From NCBI RefSeq assembly GCF_003841505.1, contig NZ_REGA01000002.1, positions 248,001-312,000 of the forward strand: a stretch of DNA of 64,000 nucleotides, given 5' to 3'. The position numbers and the translations under genes were made by a program. The number at the start of each line of letters is the position of its first letter. The first letter of the stretch is position 1. Below, in pieces: positions 1 through 8,901 of this stretch. Origin of the DNA: Natrarchaeobius chitinivorans (lineage in GTDB: Archaea > Halobacteriota > Halobacteria > Halobacteriales > Natrialbaceae). Below the pieces are notes generated by a model. The model worked only from the letters and a program-made list of their open reading frames with translations, had not been told where the DNA came from and made no database searches.

Positions 1-206
1 TCGGCCACGTCCTCGGCGTCCGTCAGGTCAGCGTGGACGAACTCGGCTTCGGGCGGAACCCACTCGCGGCGACCGTTCGAGAGATCGTCTGCGACGACGA
101 CCGCACAGTCCTCGAGCAGTGTCCGGACCAGGTGTGACCCGACGAACCCGGCGCCGCCCGTTACCACGACACGTGATCCCGACAGGGGTGACTCGTTCCG
201 GTTCAT
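1..206 (-). CDS. NAD-dependent epimerase/dehydratase, N-terminal fragment (cut by window edge)
   Basis: Only the first ~68 residues lie in the window. After a short Ser-rich start the frame reads SRVVVTGGAGFVGSHLVRTL, the glycine-rich GxxGxxG dinucleotide-binding turn of the extended SDR (nucleotide-sugar epimerase/dehydratase) family, followed by the acidic end of beta-2 (ADDLSNGR), which usually selects NAD. Its ATG overlaps the TGA of the upstream nucleotidyltransferase by four bases (ATGA), so the two are probably translationally coupled. The context suggests sugar-nucleotide interconversion for a surface glycan. The exact substrate cannot be told from this fragment. Confidence 0.88.
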   Translation of the reverse strand, partial: MNRNESPLSGSRVVVTGGAGFVGSHLVRTLLEDCAVVVADDLSNGRREWVPPEAEFVHADLTDAEDVA

Positions 207-1171
207 GGTCCGTTAGAAATCTGCGTATGAGCGCCGACCAGCGCGCCGTTGAACTGGAGCCCGTCGAGATCGGTGTCCCGGTCGATGATCGACGACCGGA
301 CCTCGCAGTCGTCGATCGTCGCGTTCGGAAAGACGATCGACTCCGTGAGGTAGGCGTCGGTCACCTCCGCACCGCTCATCACGTGGACGTTCTCGCCCAT
401 CGTCGTCCCTTCGACGGTCGCACTCTCGGCCACGCGAGTCTCCCCCTCGAGGTGCCAGGCGACCGCGTCGAGATAACTCTCCGGCGTCCCGATGTCGAAC
501 CACGCCTCGTCGAAGGTGAACGCTCGGATCGCCTCCCGTTCGAGGAGCCACTGGACGAACCAGCCGGGTTCGTCCGGATTGTTTCCGTCCTCGAGATACG
601 TCGAGAGCAACGAGAGCGCCTCCGCTGGAAAGCCATAGCAGGCGATGGAGACGAGCGAACTCTCCGGGTTCGCTGGTTTCTCAGTAAAGTCGGCTACCTC
701 GCCGTCGTCGACGGCGACGACGCCGTAGGAGCTGGCACGGTCGACCGACCCGACGTCGTAGACGGCAAGCAGTGGCGACGTCCCGCTCTGGAACGCATCG
801 ACGAACTCCGAGACGTCGAAACTGAGCAGGTTGTCACCGGCGATCACGACCGTATCCTCTTCGATCCCCTCGCGCTCGACGAGCTGGGAGAGCGCTCCGA
901 CGACGCCGAGTTTCTCGGTTTCGGCGGTCGTCTCCTCGACCGTGAGCGTGAGCTTTTCGTACCGACTCGAGGAGAGGTGCTCACGGAAGTGATCTGCGAA
1001 TCGTCGGTTCGTACTCACGAAGACCTCGGAGATGCGGTCGTCAGCCTCGAGTTCGGTGAATATTCGATCGATGACCGTCGCGTCACCGACCGGGAGGAAC
1101 ATCTTCGGCCGGTGTCTCGTGATCGGCCACAGCCGCGTCGCGTAGCCGCCAGCGAGGACGATTGCTTTCAT
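203..1171 (-). CDS. Sugar-1-phosphate nucleotidyltransferase (GlmU/RmlA-type)
   Basis: 322 aa. The N-terminus MKAIVLAGGYATRLWPITRH is the NTP-transferase signature (LAGG-x-x-T-R-L) followed by the conserved Lys-Met-Phe-Leu-Pro-Val segment, so it should transfer a nucleotide from NTP to a sugar-1-phosphate and release PPi. The middle contains the metal-binding region (VIAGDNLLSF) and the sugar-site motif DIGTPESYLDA. The last ~80 residues (TVEGTTMGENVHVMSGAEV and on) look like left-handed beta-helix hexapeptide repeats. It is first in a coupled pair with the epimerase and lies in a glycan block with a flippase, as in haloarchaeal agl-type clusters. Base and sugar specificity are not resolved. 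Confidence 0.9.
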   Translation of the reverse strand: MKAIVLAGGYATRLWPITRHRPKMFLPVGDATVIDRIFTELEADDRISEVFVSTNRRFADHFREHLSSSRYEKLTLTVEETTAETEKLGVVGALSQLVEREGIEEDTVVIAGDNLLSFDVSEFVDAFQSGTSPLLAVYDVGSVDRASSYGVVAVDDGEVADFTEKPANPESSLVSIACYGFPAEALSLLSTYLEDGNNPDEPGWFVQWLLEREAIRAFTFDEAWFDIGTPESYLDAVAWHLEGETRVAESATVEGTTMGENVHVMSGAEVTDAYLTESIVFPNATIDDCEVRSSIIDRDTDLDGLQFNGALVGAHTQISNGP

Positions 1172-1316
1172 ATCCCTGTTCAGTCACGCACTCCGTTCAG
1201 TCATTGTTATGAATCTGGTAACGAATCGTATCCGATCGCTGACTCCGGAGGGACGTAATTTCGCCGTCGAACGGTCCGGTTTCCGGCCGGGAATCGGTCC
1301 GCTACGCTCGAGGCGT

Positions 1317-1508
1317 TACTGTCGAACAGAACGGTGTGACGATCGGTTGCCTTCTTCTATAGTCGCCACTGCACGTCACTGCACACCTGATCGACAGACC
1401 GATCGGCGATGGGTGTCTAAACCGTTGTAATTGTTTCTATAGAGCCGTCTCCGATGGCGACGGCCGCGAAATCGCGACCGACGCCTCACCGACTGCTGTC
1501 CGACAGTA
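1317..1508. repeat. PE-C palindromic element, copy 1, split by PE-A
   Basis: The ends are TACTGTCGAACAG on the left and CTGTCCGACAGTA on the right, an imperfect terminal inverted repeat. The interior (GCCGTCTCCGATGGCGACGG and GCGACCGACGCCTCA) matches the second copy at 16889-17077. The copy is interrupted at 1357-1442 by a PE-A element. Without it about 106 bp remain, the same length as copy 2 without its own insert. No coding capacity. Confidence 0.8.
1357..1442. mobile_element. PE-A palindromic element (86 bp), copy 1, nested inside PE-C
   Basis: Begins and ends with CTATAG. The inner parts CACTGCACG and the GATCGGCGATGGGTGT segment match the copies at 28765, 58640 and 61411, all exactly 86 bp. 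It is a MITE-like element without a gene. No clear target duplication is visible. Confidence 0.8.
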
Positions 1509-1543
1509 GTGACGGAGGTGTGCGTGAGCACGGGAGCGTTCGC

Positions 1544-3064
1544 TCACGCTGGCTCCGGAAGATACCGCCGCACGAACGGGATCGTGACGTCGAGTCGTTG
1601 CTCGAGCAGCGAGATCGGGATCCGATCTGCCGGCTGGAGACACCCCGTAACTGAGACGATCACTACCGAAGCGAGGCCGATGCCGACGAGAAAGACCGGA
1701 AACGTCAGGACCGTCAGCGTAAGCATCCCCTTCAGGACGAACGCGATCGGGAACAGGATCGCCGGGAGGACGACGAACGTCCGTGCGGACCACCTGGAAA
1801 ACGGGCTGATGCCGTATTTCAGCCGCAAGATGGCGTACACCACCAGATTGAGTGTCACGAACGAGAGCATCGACGTCACGGCAGCACCCATATATCCGTA
1901 CCGCGGAATGAGGATCAGGTTCAGGACGATGTTGACGAGAAAGGCGAGGCCGTTTGCGGCCATGATCGCGGCTGTAAAGCCGAGTGCGGAGAGCGTCTCG
2001 CGATTACGTCCGAACATCGCGCTCGTGAAAAACCCGATCGCGAGGATCGACAACGCGAGGCCTGCCTCGCGGTATCCCTCGCCGAAGACGATGTCCAGAA
2101 CGTCCCCCGGAAAGACGACGAACGTGAGAAAAAGCGGGAACGTGATGATGAATACCCACTTCGTCGTCAACTCGTAGATCGATTCGACTTCGGAGCGCTC
2201 GTCGTCCGCGTCGAGACGCGACGCCAGCGGGAGGTACATGAACCCGAACGAGGAGAGGACGAGCAGCATGCCGCTTGCGAGCGGGAACGCGGCGCTGTAG
2301 AGTCCCACTTCGTGAGAGGGGCGGAAGTACCCGAGCATCAGCGTGTCCGTCCGGGTAAGCATGTTCGAAAGGACGGTTGCGAACACGAGCGGCGCGGAGA
2401 ACACGAGCAGTTCACGGACGTGAAGTTGAACCTCGCCGACGAGCGACACGAGTCGGTTCAGGAGGACACAGGCGAGTACACACGAGAGAATTGCACCGAC
2501 GAGGTACGCCATCGCTGCGGCGTGTATCCCGAATCCTGCCAGCAGAAAGCCGGCGAGAAAGAGCAATCGCGCGGTAGGATAGAGGAGGTCTCTCGTGTAC
2601 GTTCGATACAGCGTGTTCTCCCGACCGCGGATCCCCGCGACGGCGAGTTCGAGTCCGACGGTAAAGGGGATACACAGTACGAACAGGAGAACGAGCAGTT
2701 CGGAGTCGGGCCGGTCGAACAGAAGATCCGAGAGGTATCCGGTCCCGAACAGCAAAATCGCCGTCAGAACGACCGTCGCGACGCCCGCGATGAGGACGCC
2801 CGTCACCCATGCCCCGCGTTCGTTCGTCTCGTCGTCGTATCGCGACATAAAGCGCGGAACGCCGTCTCTGACCCCGACCAGGCCGAGCGTCGTCACGAAC
2901 GTGAGCAACGCCAGCCCGATGCTGACCTCGCCGTAGGCGTCGGTCGTCAACAGGCGGGCGACGACGATTCGCTCGATCAGCTGTGAGGCCGAGTAAAACA
3001 CCTGCCCGGCCCCGATGAGCAACGCACTCGAGAGCAGTTTCGAGACGTCGCGTTCGTTGACCAT
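1544..3064 (-). CDS. Oligosaccharide flippase (MVF/Wzx-type polysaccharide transporter)
   Basis: 506 aa, with long hydrophobic stretches throughout, compatible with 12-14 transmembrane helices. The N-terminus (SKLLSSALLIGAGQVFYSAS, later ERIVVARLLTTDAYGEVSIG) matches the polysaccharide_synt/Wzx family, which flips lipid-linked glycans across the membrane. AglR of Haloferax plays a comparable role, though equivalence is inference. The start codon shares one base with the stop of the upstream phosphodiesterase (TAATG), so the two are probably co-transcribed. It lies amid glycan genes. Confidence 0.87.
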   Translation of the reverse strand: MVNERDVSKLLSSALLIGAGQVFYSASQLIERIVVARLLTTDAYGEVSIGLALLTFVTTLGLVGVRDGVPRFMSRYDDETNERGAWVTGVLIAGVATVVLTAILLFGTGYLSDLLFDRPDSELLVLLFVLCIPFTVGLELAVAGIRGRENTLYRTYTRDLLYPTARLLFLAGFLLAGFGIHAAAMAYLVGAILSCVLACVLLNRLVSLVGEVQLHVRELLVFSAPLVFATVLSNMLTRTDTLMLGYFRPSHEVGLYSAAFPLASGMLLVLSSFGFMYLPLASRLDADDERSEVESIYELTTKWVFIITFPLFLTFVVFPGDVLDIVFGEGYREAGLALSILAIGFFTSAMFGRNRETLSALGFTAAIMAANGLAFLVNIVLNLILIPRYGYMGAAVTSMLSFVTLNLVVYAILRLKYGISPFSRWSARTFVVLPAILFPIAFVLKGMLTLTVLTFPVFLVGIGLASVVIVSVTGCLQPADRIPISLLEQRLDVTIPFVRRYLPEPA

Positions 3065-4737
3065 TAGAGGTAGCCGAGGTTCTCGAGTCGATCGACTACG
3101 TCACCGTTCTCGGTCGTTTCGCCACCGTTTTTCCCCGGATCGGGTACGCCCACATCGTCCTCGGGGCCGCCGTGGCCGAGCGAGCCGTACTCGGAAACGT
3201 CCGGGTCCTCGACCAGGAGGCCAGGCGGAATGGTTCCCTGCATCCGTATCGGAACGGGTTGTTCGAGCAGGGCCATCGTGATCGGTGCGACATCGGTGAG
3301 CGTAAGCGGTCCGATCGCATCGGCCTCGCAGTCGTCGAATCCCGGTCCAGCACCGATGAACACACCGGTACGTTTGTGATTGTGTTTGTCGATCGGGACG
3401 AACGTCGACCCGAGCAGGCTGGTCGCAACGAGGTTGTTCATCTCCGACGGTACGAACAACACGTCGCAGGCGTCCTCGGCGTACGGTCCGTCGTAGACCG
3501 CCTCTCGTGGCTCGACCCACTCGAACGCCGGTGTCCCGTCGGGTGCCCGAAGGTCCTCGAGCGTCCGGACGATCTCGGAGCGAACGCTTTCGTACTCGTC
3601 AGGTGCCACGACGCCGTGTGCGTCCCGTCCCTCGAGGTTAATCCTGACCCCGAGTTCCGGACCGCTGCGACAGTAGGCGCGCGAGCGTTTCCAGTCGACG
3701 TTCTCGCCGAGTGTCGCCTGCGTTCCCTTCGGCAGGAGTCGTTCGACGACGCCGTCCGCACCGACGCGCTGGACCATCCGGTAGGCGTCGCCGGCGGACA
3801 GCCCGACGGCCCGGAGGGCGGATTCTGCCATCGAAACCAGCCGAATCGACGCACTGTCGTCGTTTTCGCCGGTGGATTTCCCGTCGTCGCCGAGGTCTCC
3901 CTTACTCTCGCCGAGCGTCGGCGTTCTGCCGTCGGAACACGTCTCGACGAGTCCGCGTCGGCGAAGGACCTCGTTGACGTAGACGTTGTAGCCGTCCGTT
4001 CGGCCGATGCCGTGATCCGAACAGACGATCACGTTCGTCTCGTCCGGGACGGTCTCGAGGACCGTTCCGACGAACTCGTCTGCCGCCTCGTACGCGCGTC
4101 TGAACGCGGACTCCTCGTCGAACGTGTGGAAGACGGTGTCGGTCTTCTGGACCTGCAAGAACGCGAATCGCCAGTCAGTGAGCTCGAGGAGGGCGCGGGC
4201 GGCCCGGCGACGGTGATCGATCAGCGAGACCAGTTCGTCGACCGAGGGCTCCCCGTCCGCTTCGTTTTCCCCGTATATTCGGTAGGGTTCGCCGAGCTCC
4301 TCGGAGAGGTCTTCCCTGATACCGGGTGGCGATCCATCGGCGTCTTCCGGCGCGAGATACCCCGGAATCATCGACCCTCGAATCGAGTCGGAAGGGTGTG
4401 TGACCGGCACGTTCAGGACCGCAGATGGAACGTCACGAGCGGTGAGGTAATCCCAGATCGCAGGAGATCGAACGTTTTCCCGCGAAATAACCTCCGCCTC
4501 GTCGGGATATGCGTCTCCAAAGTCGAAAAAAGAAAAGACACCGTGGTGATCCGGGCCGACGCCGGTGTAGACGGAGGGCCAGGCGCTTCCCGTCCAGGGA
4601 GGAAACGTCGAATCCAGTTCGCTCTCGACTCCCTTCTCGCGGATCGACTGAATGTGTGGCAGGTCGAACCGATCGAGGTAGTCGAACGATAGTGCATCGA
4701 GTCCGATAATAACAGTTCGTGGGGGTTCCGTGCTCAT
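3064..4737 (-). CDS. Alkaline-phosphatase-superfamily phosphodiesterase/nucleotide pyrophosphatase
   Basis: 557 aa from the ATG at 4737 (MSTEPPRTVIIGLDALSFD). An upstream extension is possible, but homology begins here. Visible family features are the first metal Asp in IGLDA, a Thr nucleophile in FPPWTGSAWPSVYTG, the metal-binding CSDHGIGRT, and the late His in NHKRTGVFIGAGPG. These fit the type I phosphodiesterase/autotaxin-like branch acting on phosphoesters. No signal peptide is visible, so it is probably cytoplasmic. An acidic Asp/Ser-rich loop interrupts the middle (around residues 280-300). It overlaps the flippase gene by one base, pointing to a role in glycan or glycolipid processing. 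Confidence 0.85.
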   Translation of the reverse strand: MSTEPPRTVIIGLDALSFDYLDRFDLPHIQSIREKGVESELDSTFPPWTGSAWPSVYTGVGPDHHGVFSFFDFGDAYPDEAEVISRENVRSPAIWDYLTARDVPSAVLNVPVTHPSDSIRGSMIPGYLAPEDADGSPPGIREDLSEELGEPYRIYGENEADGEPSVDELVSLIDHRRRAARALLELTDWRFAFLQVQKTDTVFHTFDEESAFRRAYEAADEFVGTVLETVPDETNVIVCSDHGIGRTDGYNVYVNEVLRRRGLVETCSDGRTPTLGESKGDLGDDGKSTGENDDSASIRLVSMAESALRAVGLSAGDAYRMVQRVGADGVVERLLPKGTQATLGENVDWKRSRAYCRSGPELGVRINLEGRDAHGVVAPDEYESVRSEIVRTLEDLRAPDGTPAFEWVEPREAVYDGPYAEDACDVLFVPSEMNNLVATSLLGSTFVPIDKHNHKRTGVFIGAGPGFDDCEADAIGPLTLTDVAPITMALLEQPVPIRMQGTIPPGLLVEDPDVSEYGSLGHGGPEDDVGVPDPGKNGGETTENGDVVDRLENLGYL

Positions 4738-4950
4738 TGAACAGTCACCTGAAACCGACAGTCCTACCGGATCCTCCCCGATGAAGGGCATTGTTATCCC
4801 CCACTTACCCGAACCCCCCGTCGGGAACGGAGTCCGTTCGACCGGGCGAGACCTCGTTCGCCCGTCAGTCCGGACGACCTGCTGTCAACCCGTGTCGGAT
4901 GGACCGCGAACCCGGTGTGTCACACCGGTAATTCGACACAGAAACCGGTT
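4738..4950. other. Intergenic spacer, nothing recognised
   Basis: Space between two minus-strand genes. No RNA gene, repeat or clear TATA box was seen. Confidence 0.5.
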
Positions 4951-5883
4951 TCAGTCGGCGTACCCGAGCTGTCGAAGCCGATCCTCGACGACGTCGTCTG
5001 CGATCCGCTCGGCGCTCGAGTCGACCGATCCGCTCACCACGTCCCGTCGCGGCCCGTTCTCCGAGACGAGCCAGGGAACCGTAACCAGTTCGTCCGTGTA
5101 GATACCCGGCGGATGCCCCCACTCGCTGAGCGGAATCGGGAATCGCCGCTCGCCGATCATGTTTCCATGGTCCGACGTGACGACCGTTCGCCCCTCCAGT
5201 TCGGAGAGTAACGATCGGATCACTGGAAGCACGAGATCCAGATTCTCCCTGTACGCTTCCCACACCTCTTCGGGCGAGGCCTCGAGGTCGCCGGTCCGGA
5301 GCGCGTTCCAGACGTCCGGCGCGTTCTCGTCGTCGCCAAACGCCGTCGTGTTCAGATCGTCAGCCCCGACGAAGGGGTAGTGTGGCTGGAGAAAGTGACC
5401 GACGATCCGCTTTCGTGGATAGCGTTCGGCTGCCCGACGCACGTAGTCGGCCATCGTCTCGGGCATCACCGTGCCGTGAGTTTCGTCCCAGCCCGCTTCG
5501 TACCAGACGTTGATCACGTCGTGAAACTCGACGTCGATTTCTTCACGCCAGCGATACAGTTGCGGGCTCGCGGTGACGTAGACCGTATCCCTCGCCACCT
5601 TCCCGTCGAAGTTCGCGCGGAGGAACTCCGTCGTGTGAGATGCCCGTGACTGTCGGCGCTCGAGACGACCGGGTAGCCCGTGTTGCTTTTCGAACATGTC
5701 GTACCGACAGGCGTCGAGGATGAACAGCGTGTCCCAGTCTTCCGCGAGGAGGTCCACCCCATCCGGATTGCACTCCCGACGGTACAGTCGCCGATGGTAG
5801 AGACGGTTGAGCTCTTGACCGAAAAACGAGGGATCCGAGAGACCACGCTGAATACCGCGTCGGATCTGAGAGGGCGAGTACAT
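4951..5883 (-). CDS. Sulfatase-like/alkaline-phosphatase-superfamily hydrolase
   Basis: 310 aa. An N-terminal helical stretch is followed by TLFILDACRYDMFE (first metal Asp) and later by SDHGNMIGE (second metal site). SHTTEFLRANF could hold the Thr nucleophile. The family is common next to glycosyltransferases in haloarchaea and is annotated sulfatase-like, but the Cys/Ser that becomes formylglycine in true sulfatases is not visible, so phosphoester or phosphoglycerol chemistry is as likely. It is separate from the longer neighbours at 3064 and 6027 and not a recent copy of either. Confidence 0.75.
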   Translation of the reverse strand: MYSPSQIRRGIQRGLSDPSFFGQELNRLYHRRLYRRECNPDGVDLLAEDWDTLFILDACRYDMFEKQHGLPGRLERRQSRASHTTEFLRANFDGKVARDTVYVTASPQLYRWREEIDVEFHDVINVWYEAGWDETHGTVMPETMADYVRRAAERYPRKRIVGHFLQPHYPFVGADDLNTTAFGDDENAPDVWNALRTGDLEASPEEVWEAYRENLDLVLPVIRSLLSELEGRTVVTSDHGNMIGERRFPIPLSEWGHPPGIYTDELVTVPWLVSENGPRRDVVSGSVDSSAERIADDVVEDRLRQLGYAD

Positions 5884-6026
5884 CGATCGATCGTTCGCTA
5901 CCGCCGGCCATTGTTAATTCTCGGGTATGTGGGACAACCTTCGTCTGCAGATGAAAATAAGGCGTTCGGACCGGTCTATCGGTCAACCTACCGATCGAAG
6001 TCCCATGTCTATCAATGATAGAATGT
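5884..6026. other. Intergenic spacer, nothing recognised
   Basis: About 140 bp of comparatively AT-rich sequence upstream of the 310-aa hydrolase. It probably carries its promoter. No repeat or RNA identified. Confidence 0.4.
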
Positions 6027-7403
6027 TTACATGTACCCGAGGTCTTTCAACTGGGCTTCGACGCTCGCATCGATCTCGTGGCCGGCCTGTGTCGATCCGT
6101 CGTCGTCAGTTTCGTCCCGGTCGGAACCGAATCCGCGAACCCGCTCGGACAACCGTTGTGCACACGCCTCGAGCCTATCTGGATCGGGTCTCGACACGCT
6201 GACGTCGTCGGCCCGATCGTAGAGGTGTTCCTCATCCTCGTCGTTTCGAACGTATTTGAACTCCTGGTCCGCGGCGACCCGCCAGCGGGTGATCTCGTCC
6301 GGGGTCGTCCGGCCGGCGTGGGGGACGAAGTCCTCCGCGATTGCGACATCGCGCGTGTACCGTCCCGACGGTGGATTGCCATCGCGAACGACGTCGAAAA
6401 GCGAGACGAGTTCGAACGGATCCTCTATCGTCTCACCGGTGGACTGTCCCGGCCGTTTGATCCACAGCGGCACGTTGAGGTTGATGTCGCGGAGATAATG
6501 CGGCGGGTTTTCGTCTCGTGGATAATCCCCGAGCGTCTTGCCGTGATCGGCACAGACGATGACGAGCGTGTCGTCGAACAGTCCTTCGGTCTGGAGCAAC
6601 CCGAGCAACTGCTCGACTTTCGAGTCCTGGTATCGAACGCTCGCGTCGTAGTACTCCATCACCCGACGCCGCGTCTCCGCGTCGAGATCCGTCTTCCCCA
6701 TCACGTACGCCAGCAGTTTCGTGTTCAGAATCCGGGGCTCGAGCGGACCGGGAACCTCGAGACCCAATTCCTCGAACGCCCGTTTCGGCGGGAAATACGG
6801 ACTGTGGGCTTCCATCAGGTTGATGAACGTAAACGTCGGCTCCGGATTTTCGGCCTGGCGCGTGAGCCACCGGTTCGCCCGGTCGACGAGGCTATCGGTG
6901 AAAAAGCGCCGCTTCAACAGAAACACCGGCTGACGCGCTGCTTTCCCGAGAATCGAGTGATACTTTGAGTAGCGCTCGTCGCGCCGGGTATGGATTCCGT
7001 CGTCCATCTCACTCGAGATCTCGAGGTCCCACTCGACGAACTCGTCGAAGCCACGGTCCAGGCCCGATAGCTGGCCGACCCACGGGTTGTTCGAGAACCC
7101 GGCGGTTCGATACCCTTCCGCAGACAGCTCCTCGGCGAGCGTCGATTGCGAGGGCTCGAGCCGGCTCATGCCGTCCGAGAAGCCGTTAGTCACCCCATGT
7201 TCGGACGGAAACGACCCCGTGAACATCGACGCGTGGGAGGGAAGGGTCCACGGTGCCGGCGTAAACGCGTTCTCGTAGGTCGTCGCGTACGTCGCGAGCG
7301 TCGAGAGTGCTGGCGTCGTCTCGCGGTCGTGTTCGTACGTCGAGACGCGATCTTTGCGGAGTGAATCGAGCATCAGAAACAGCACGTCCGGACTGTTCGA
7401 CAT
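6027..7403 (-). CDS. Sulfatase-family protein with Thr at the nucleophile position
   Basis: 458 aa. VLFLMLDSLRKDRVSTY is the typical sulfatase N-terminus with the first metal Asp. The active-site motif reads PWTLPSHASMFTG, so Thr replaces the Cys/Ser of C-x-P-S-R and His replaces the Arg. It therefore cannot form formylglycine in the usual way and more likely works like phosphoglycerol or phosphoethanolamine transferases of the same superfamily. CADHGKTLGD supplies the second metal site. The acidic C-terminus is haloarchaeal. It is the third AlkP-superfamily gene in this glycan block. Confidence 0.82.
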   Translation of the reverse strand: MSNSPDVLFLMLDSLRKDRVSTYEHDRETTPALSTLATYATTYENAFTPAPWTLPSHASMFTGSFPSEHGVTNGFSDGMSRLEPSQSTLAEELSAEGYRTAGFSNNPWVGQLSGLDRGFDEFVEWDLEISSEMDDGIHTRRDERYSKYHSILGKAARQPVFLLKRRFFTDSLVDRANRWLTRQAENPEPTFTFINLMEAHSPYFPPKRAFEELGLEVPGPLEPRILNTKLLAYVMGKTDLDAETRRRVMEYYDASVRYQDSKVEQLLGLLQTEGLFDDTLVIVCADHGKTLGDYPRDENPPHYLRDINLNVPLWIKRPGQSTGETIEDPFELVSLFDVVRDGNPPSGRYTRDVAIAEDFVPHAGRTTPDEITRWRVAADQEFKYVRNDEDEEHLYDRADDVSVSRPDPDRLEACAQRLSERVRGFGSDRDETDDDGSTQAGHEIDASVEAQLKDLGYM

Positions 7404-7472
7404 ACCTGTATCTTCGCCATTACTGACTTTGTTACCGCCCGACTACTACGGTCGAGAGCCGCGCGGGGACGT

Positions 7473-7554
7473 GTCGTAGTCACTGCACGGCAGAACACAC
7501 CTGCTCGCCAGGCGGATCGGTGATGGGTGTGCAAAGTCGGTGCAGGCGTTACAG
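7473..7554. repeat. Degenerate PE-A element, copy 2
   Basis: The order CGTAGTCACTGCACG, CACACCTG, CGGATCGGTGATGGGTGTGC, GGTGCAGGCGTTACAG follows intact PE-A copies, but with substitutions in the termini (no CTATAG). It lies in the 277-bp gap before the endonuclease III gene. Probably an old copy. Confidence 0.55.
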
Positions 7555-7623
7555 CGGTCGTTAGAGTGGGAATCGCGCCGACCGCTACGCGAAACGTGTC
7601 GGTATCGAGGGGAAACGCAGCCG

Positions 7624-7653
7624 CCGTCTCACTGACCGCTATCCGACAGTATC
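7624..7653. repeat. PE-C right-end fragment
   Basis: CCGTCTCACTGACCGCTATC followed by CGACAGTATCA corresponds to the right end of PE-C (compare 8413-8445). The left end is not recognisable, so this is a decayed remnant just upstream of nth. Confidence 0.55.
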
Positions 7654-7680
7654 AAACGGGGTGGCTCCGACGACACTCCT

Positions 7681-8364
7681 ATGGGAACGCCACGGGATAC
7701 GGCGTCGACGCAGGCAGCGGTCGTCATCGAACGCCTCGAGGAGGAGTACCCCGATTCGACGATCTCGCTGCGGTACTCGAACCGCCTCGAGTTGTTGATT
7801 GCGGTGATTCTCTCGGCGCAGTGTACGGACGAGCGGGTGAACACGGAGACAGAACACCTCTTCGAGAAGTACGACGGGCCGGAAGACTACGCGAACGCGC
7901 CCCAGGAGGAACTCGCGGAGGATCTAAACTCGATCACCTACTACAACAACAAGGCGTCGTACATCCGCAGCGCCTGCGAGGCGATCGTCGAGGAACACGA
8001 CGGCGAGGTGCCGGATACGATGTCGGAGCTGACCGATCTCTCGGGCGTCGGTCGGAAGACGGCGAACGTGGTTCTCCAGCACGGCCACGACGTCGTCGAG
8101 GGGATCGTCGTCGACACACACGTACAGCGTCTTTCGCGTCGCCTGGGGCTAACCGAGGAGGAGCGACCCGAAGCGATCGAGCAGGAGTTGATGGAGATCG
8201 TTCCGGAGGGGTACTGGCAGCAGTTTACCCACCTCTGTATCGATCACGGACGTGCTACCTGTAGCGCTCGAAACCCGGATTGTGACGGCTGTGTGCTCGC
8301 AGACGTTTGCCCGTCGGAGAAAGGTGACAGCCGGATCGACCTCGCCTCGGGCGAGCCCTGGTAA
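7681..8364 (+). CDS. nth: Endonuclease III (DNA glycosylase/AP lyase)
   Basis: 227 aa, normal for the family. It removes oxidised pyrimidines and cleaves the abasic site in base excision repair. The helix-hairpin-helix LSGVGRKTANVVL carries the catalytic Lys, and the catalytic Asp follows in VVDTHVQRLSRR. The C-terminus holds the 4Fe-4S cluster pattern C-x6-C-x2-C-x5-C (CSARNPDCDGCVLADVC). The start ATG directly precedes the N-terminal helix. A monocistronic layout is likely, because palindromic elements flank it on both sides (PE-A and PE-C remnants upstream, a short PE-C downstream). Confidence 0.95.
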   Translation: MGTPRDTASTQAAVVIERLEEEYPDSTISLRYSNRLELLIAVILSAQCTDERVNTETEHLFEKYDGPEDYANAPQEELAEDLNSITYYNNKASYIRSACEAIVEEHDGEVPDTMSELTDLSGVGRKTANVVLQHGHDVVEGIVVDTHVQRLSRRLGLTEEERPEAIEQELMEIVPEGYWQQFTHLCIDHGRATCSARNPDCDGCVLADVCPSEKGDSRIDLASGEPW

Positions 8365-8380
8365 CTGGCGAGCAGCATCA

Positions 8381-8442
8381 CACTGCCGAACAGAACTATT
8401 CGAAGTCGCGACCGACGTCTCATTGACTGCTGTCCGACAGTA
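8381..8442. repeat. Internally deleted PE-C element (about 62 bp)
   Basis: The left end CACTGCCGAACAGAACTATT joins directly to the right half GTCGCGACCGACGTCTCATT and on to TGTCCGACAGTA, lacking the central GGCGACGG part of full PE-C. Importantly, it shows the uninterrupted sequence GACGTCTCATTGACTGCTG at the point where copy 16889-17077 is split by PE-B. Confidence 0.7.
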
Positions 8443-8531
8443 TCAGCAGCGAACTGAGCTTCTGAAGCGGGCCGACCGTCGCAAGCCCAACGCCTTTTCC
8501 GCGACTTCCGATACCTCCCACCGGGATCAGC

Positions 8532-8798
8532 ATGACCGACAACAGCGACGACGCCGGCGACCGAACCGAGACGGGAAAAGACGAACACGGGCGCGACGTC
8601 GAACTCGCACGCGAGAAAACCGATCCCGACGAGGAAGAAGACGAGGAGCTAACCGAGGAGGAAAAAGAAGCACGAGAGCGCCAGGACGAGGAACAACGCA
8701 GACAGGACATCGAACACAAATCGACCGAGCGGGAAAACGACGCCCTCGAGAACGCGAATCCGGACCACCACCGGGACGAAGAACCGTACAACAGCTAG
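8532..8798 (+). CDS. Small highly acidic hypothetical protein
   Basis: 88 aa. Almost entirely Asp, Glu, Arg, Lys and Gln. Residues 30-70 (DEEEDEELTEEEKEARERQD and following) should form one long charged helix or coiled coil. No domain recognised. The ATG at 8532 gives the whole acidic protein. Similar low-complexity acidic proteins are common in haloarchaea, and their function is unknown. Downstream is the convergent NAD-kinase-like gene. Confidence 0.6.
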   Translation: MTDNSDDAGDRTETGKDEHGRDVELAREKTDPDEEEDEELTEEEKEARERQDEEQRRQDIEHKSTERENDALENANPDHHRDEEPYNS

Positions 8799-8901
8799 TA
8801 CCGTTCCAAACGTCGACTGACGAGCGAAATCGATACCATCCGCATGATTTCGCTCGTGAGTTCTGGCTTGGAACGCCACTACTACTGTCGGCCAGAACTA
8901 A

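Larger units (their letters stand above)
1172..1543. other. Intergenic region filled by nested palindromic elements
   Basis: Between the nucleotidyltransferase start and the flippase stop there is no credible gene. The part from 1317 to 1508 is a PE-C element split by a PE-A element (listed separately). 1172-1316 presumably carries the promoter of the nucleotidyltransferase; I see no clear TATA box there. Confidence 0.6.
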
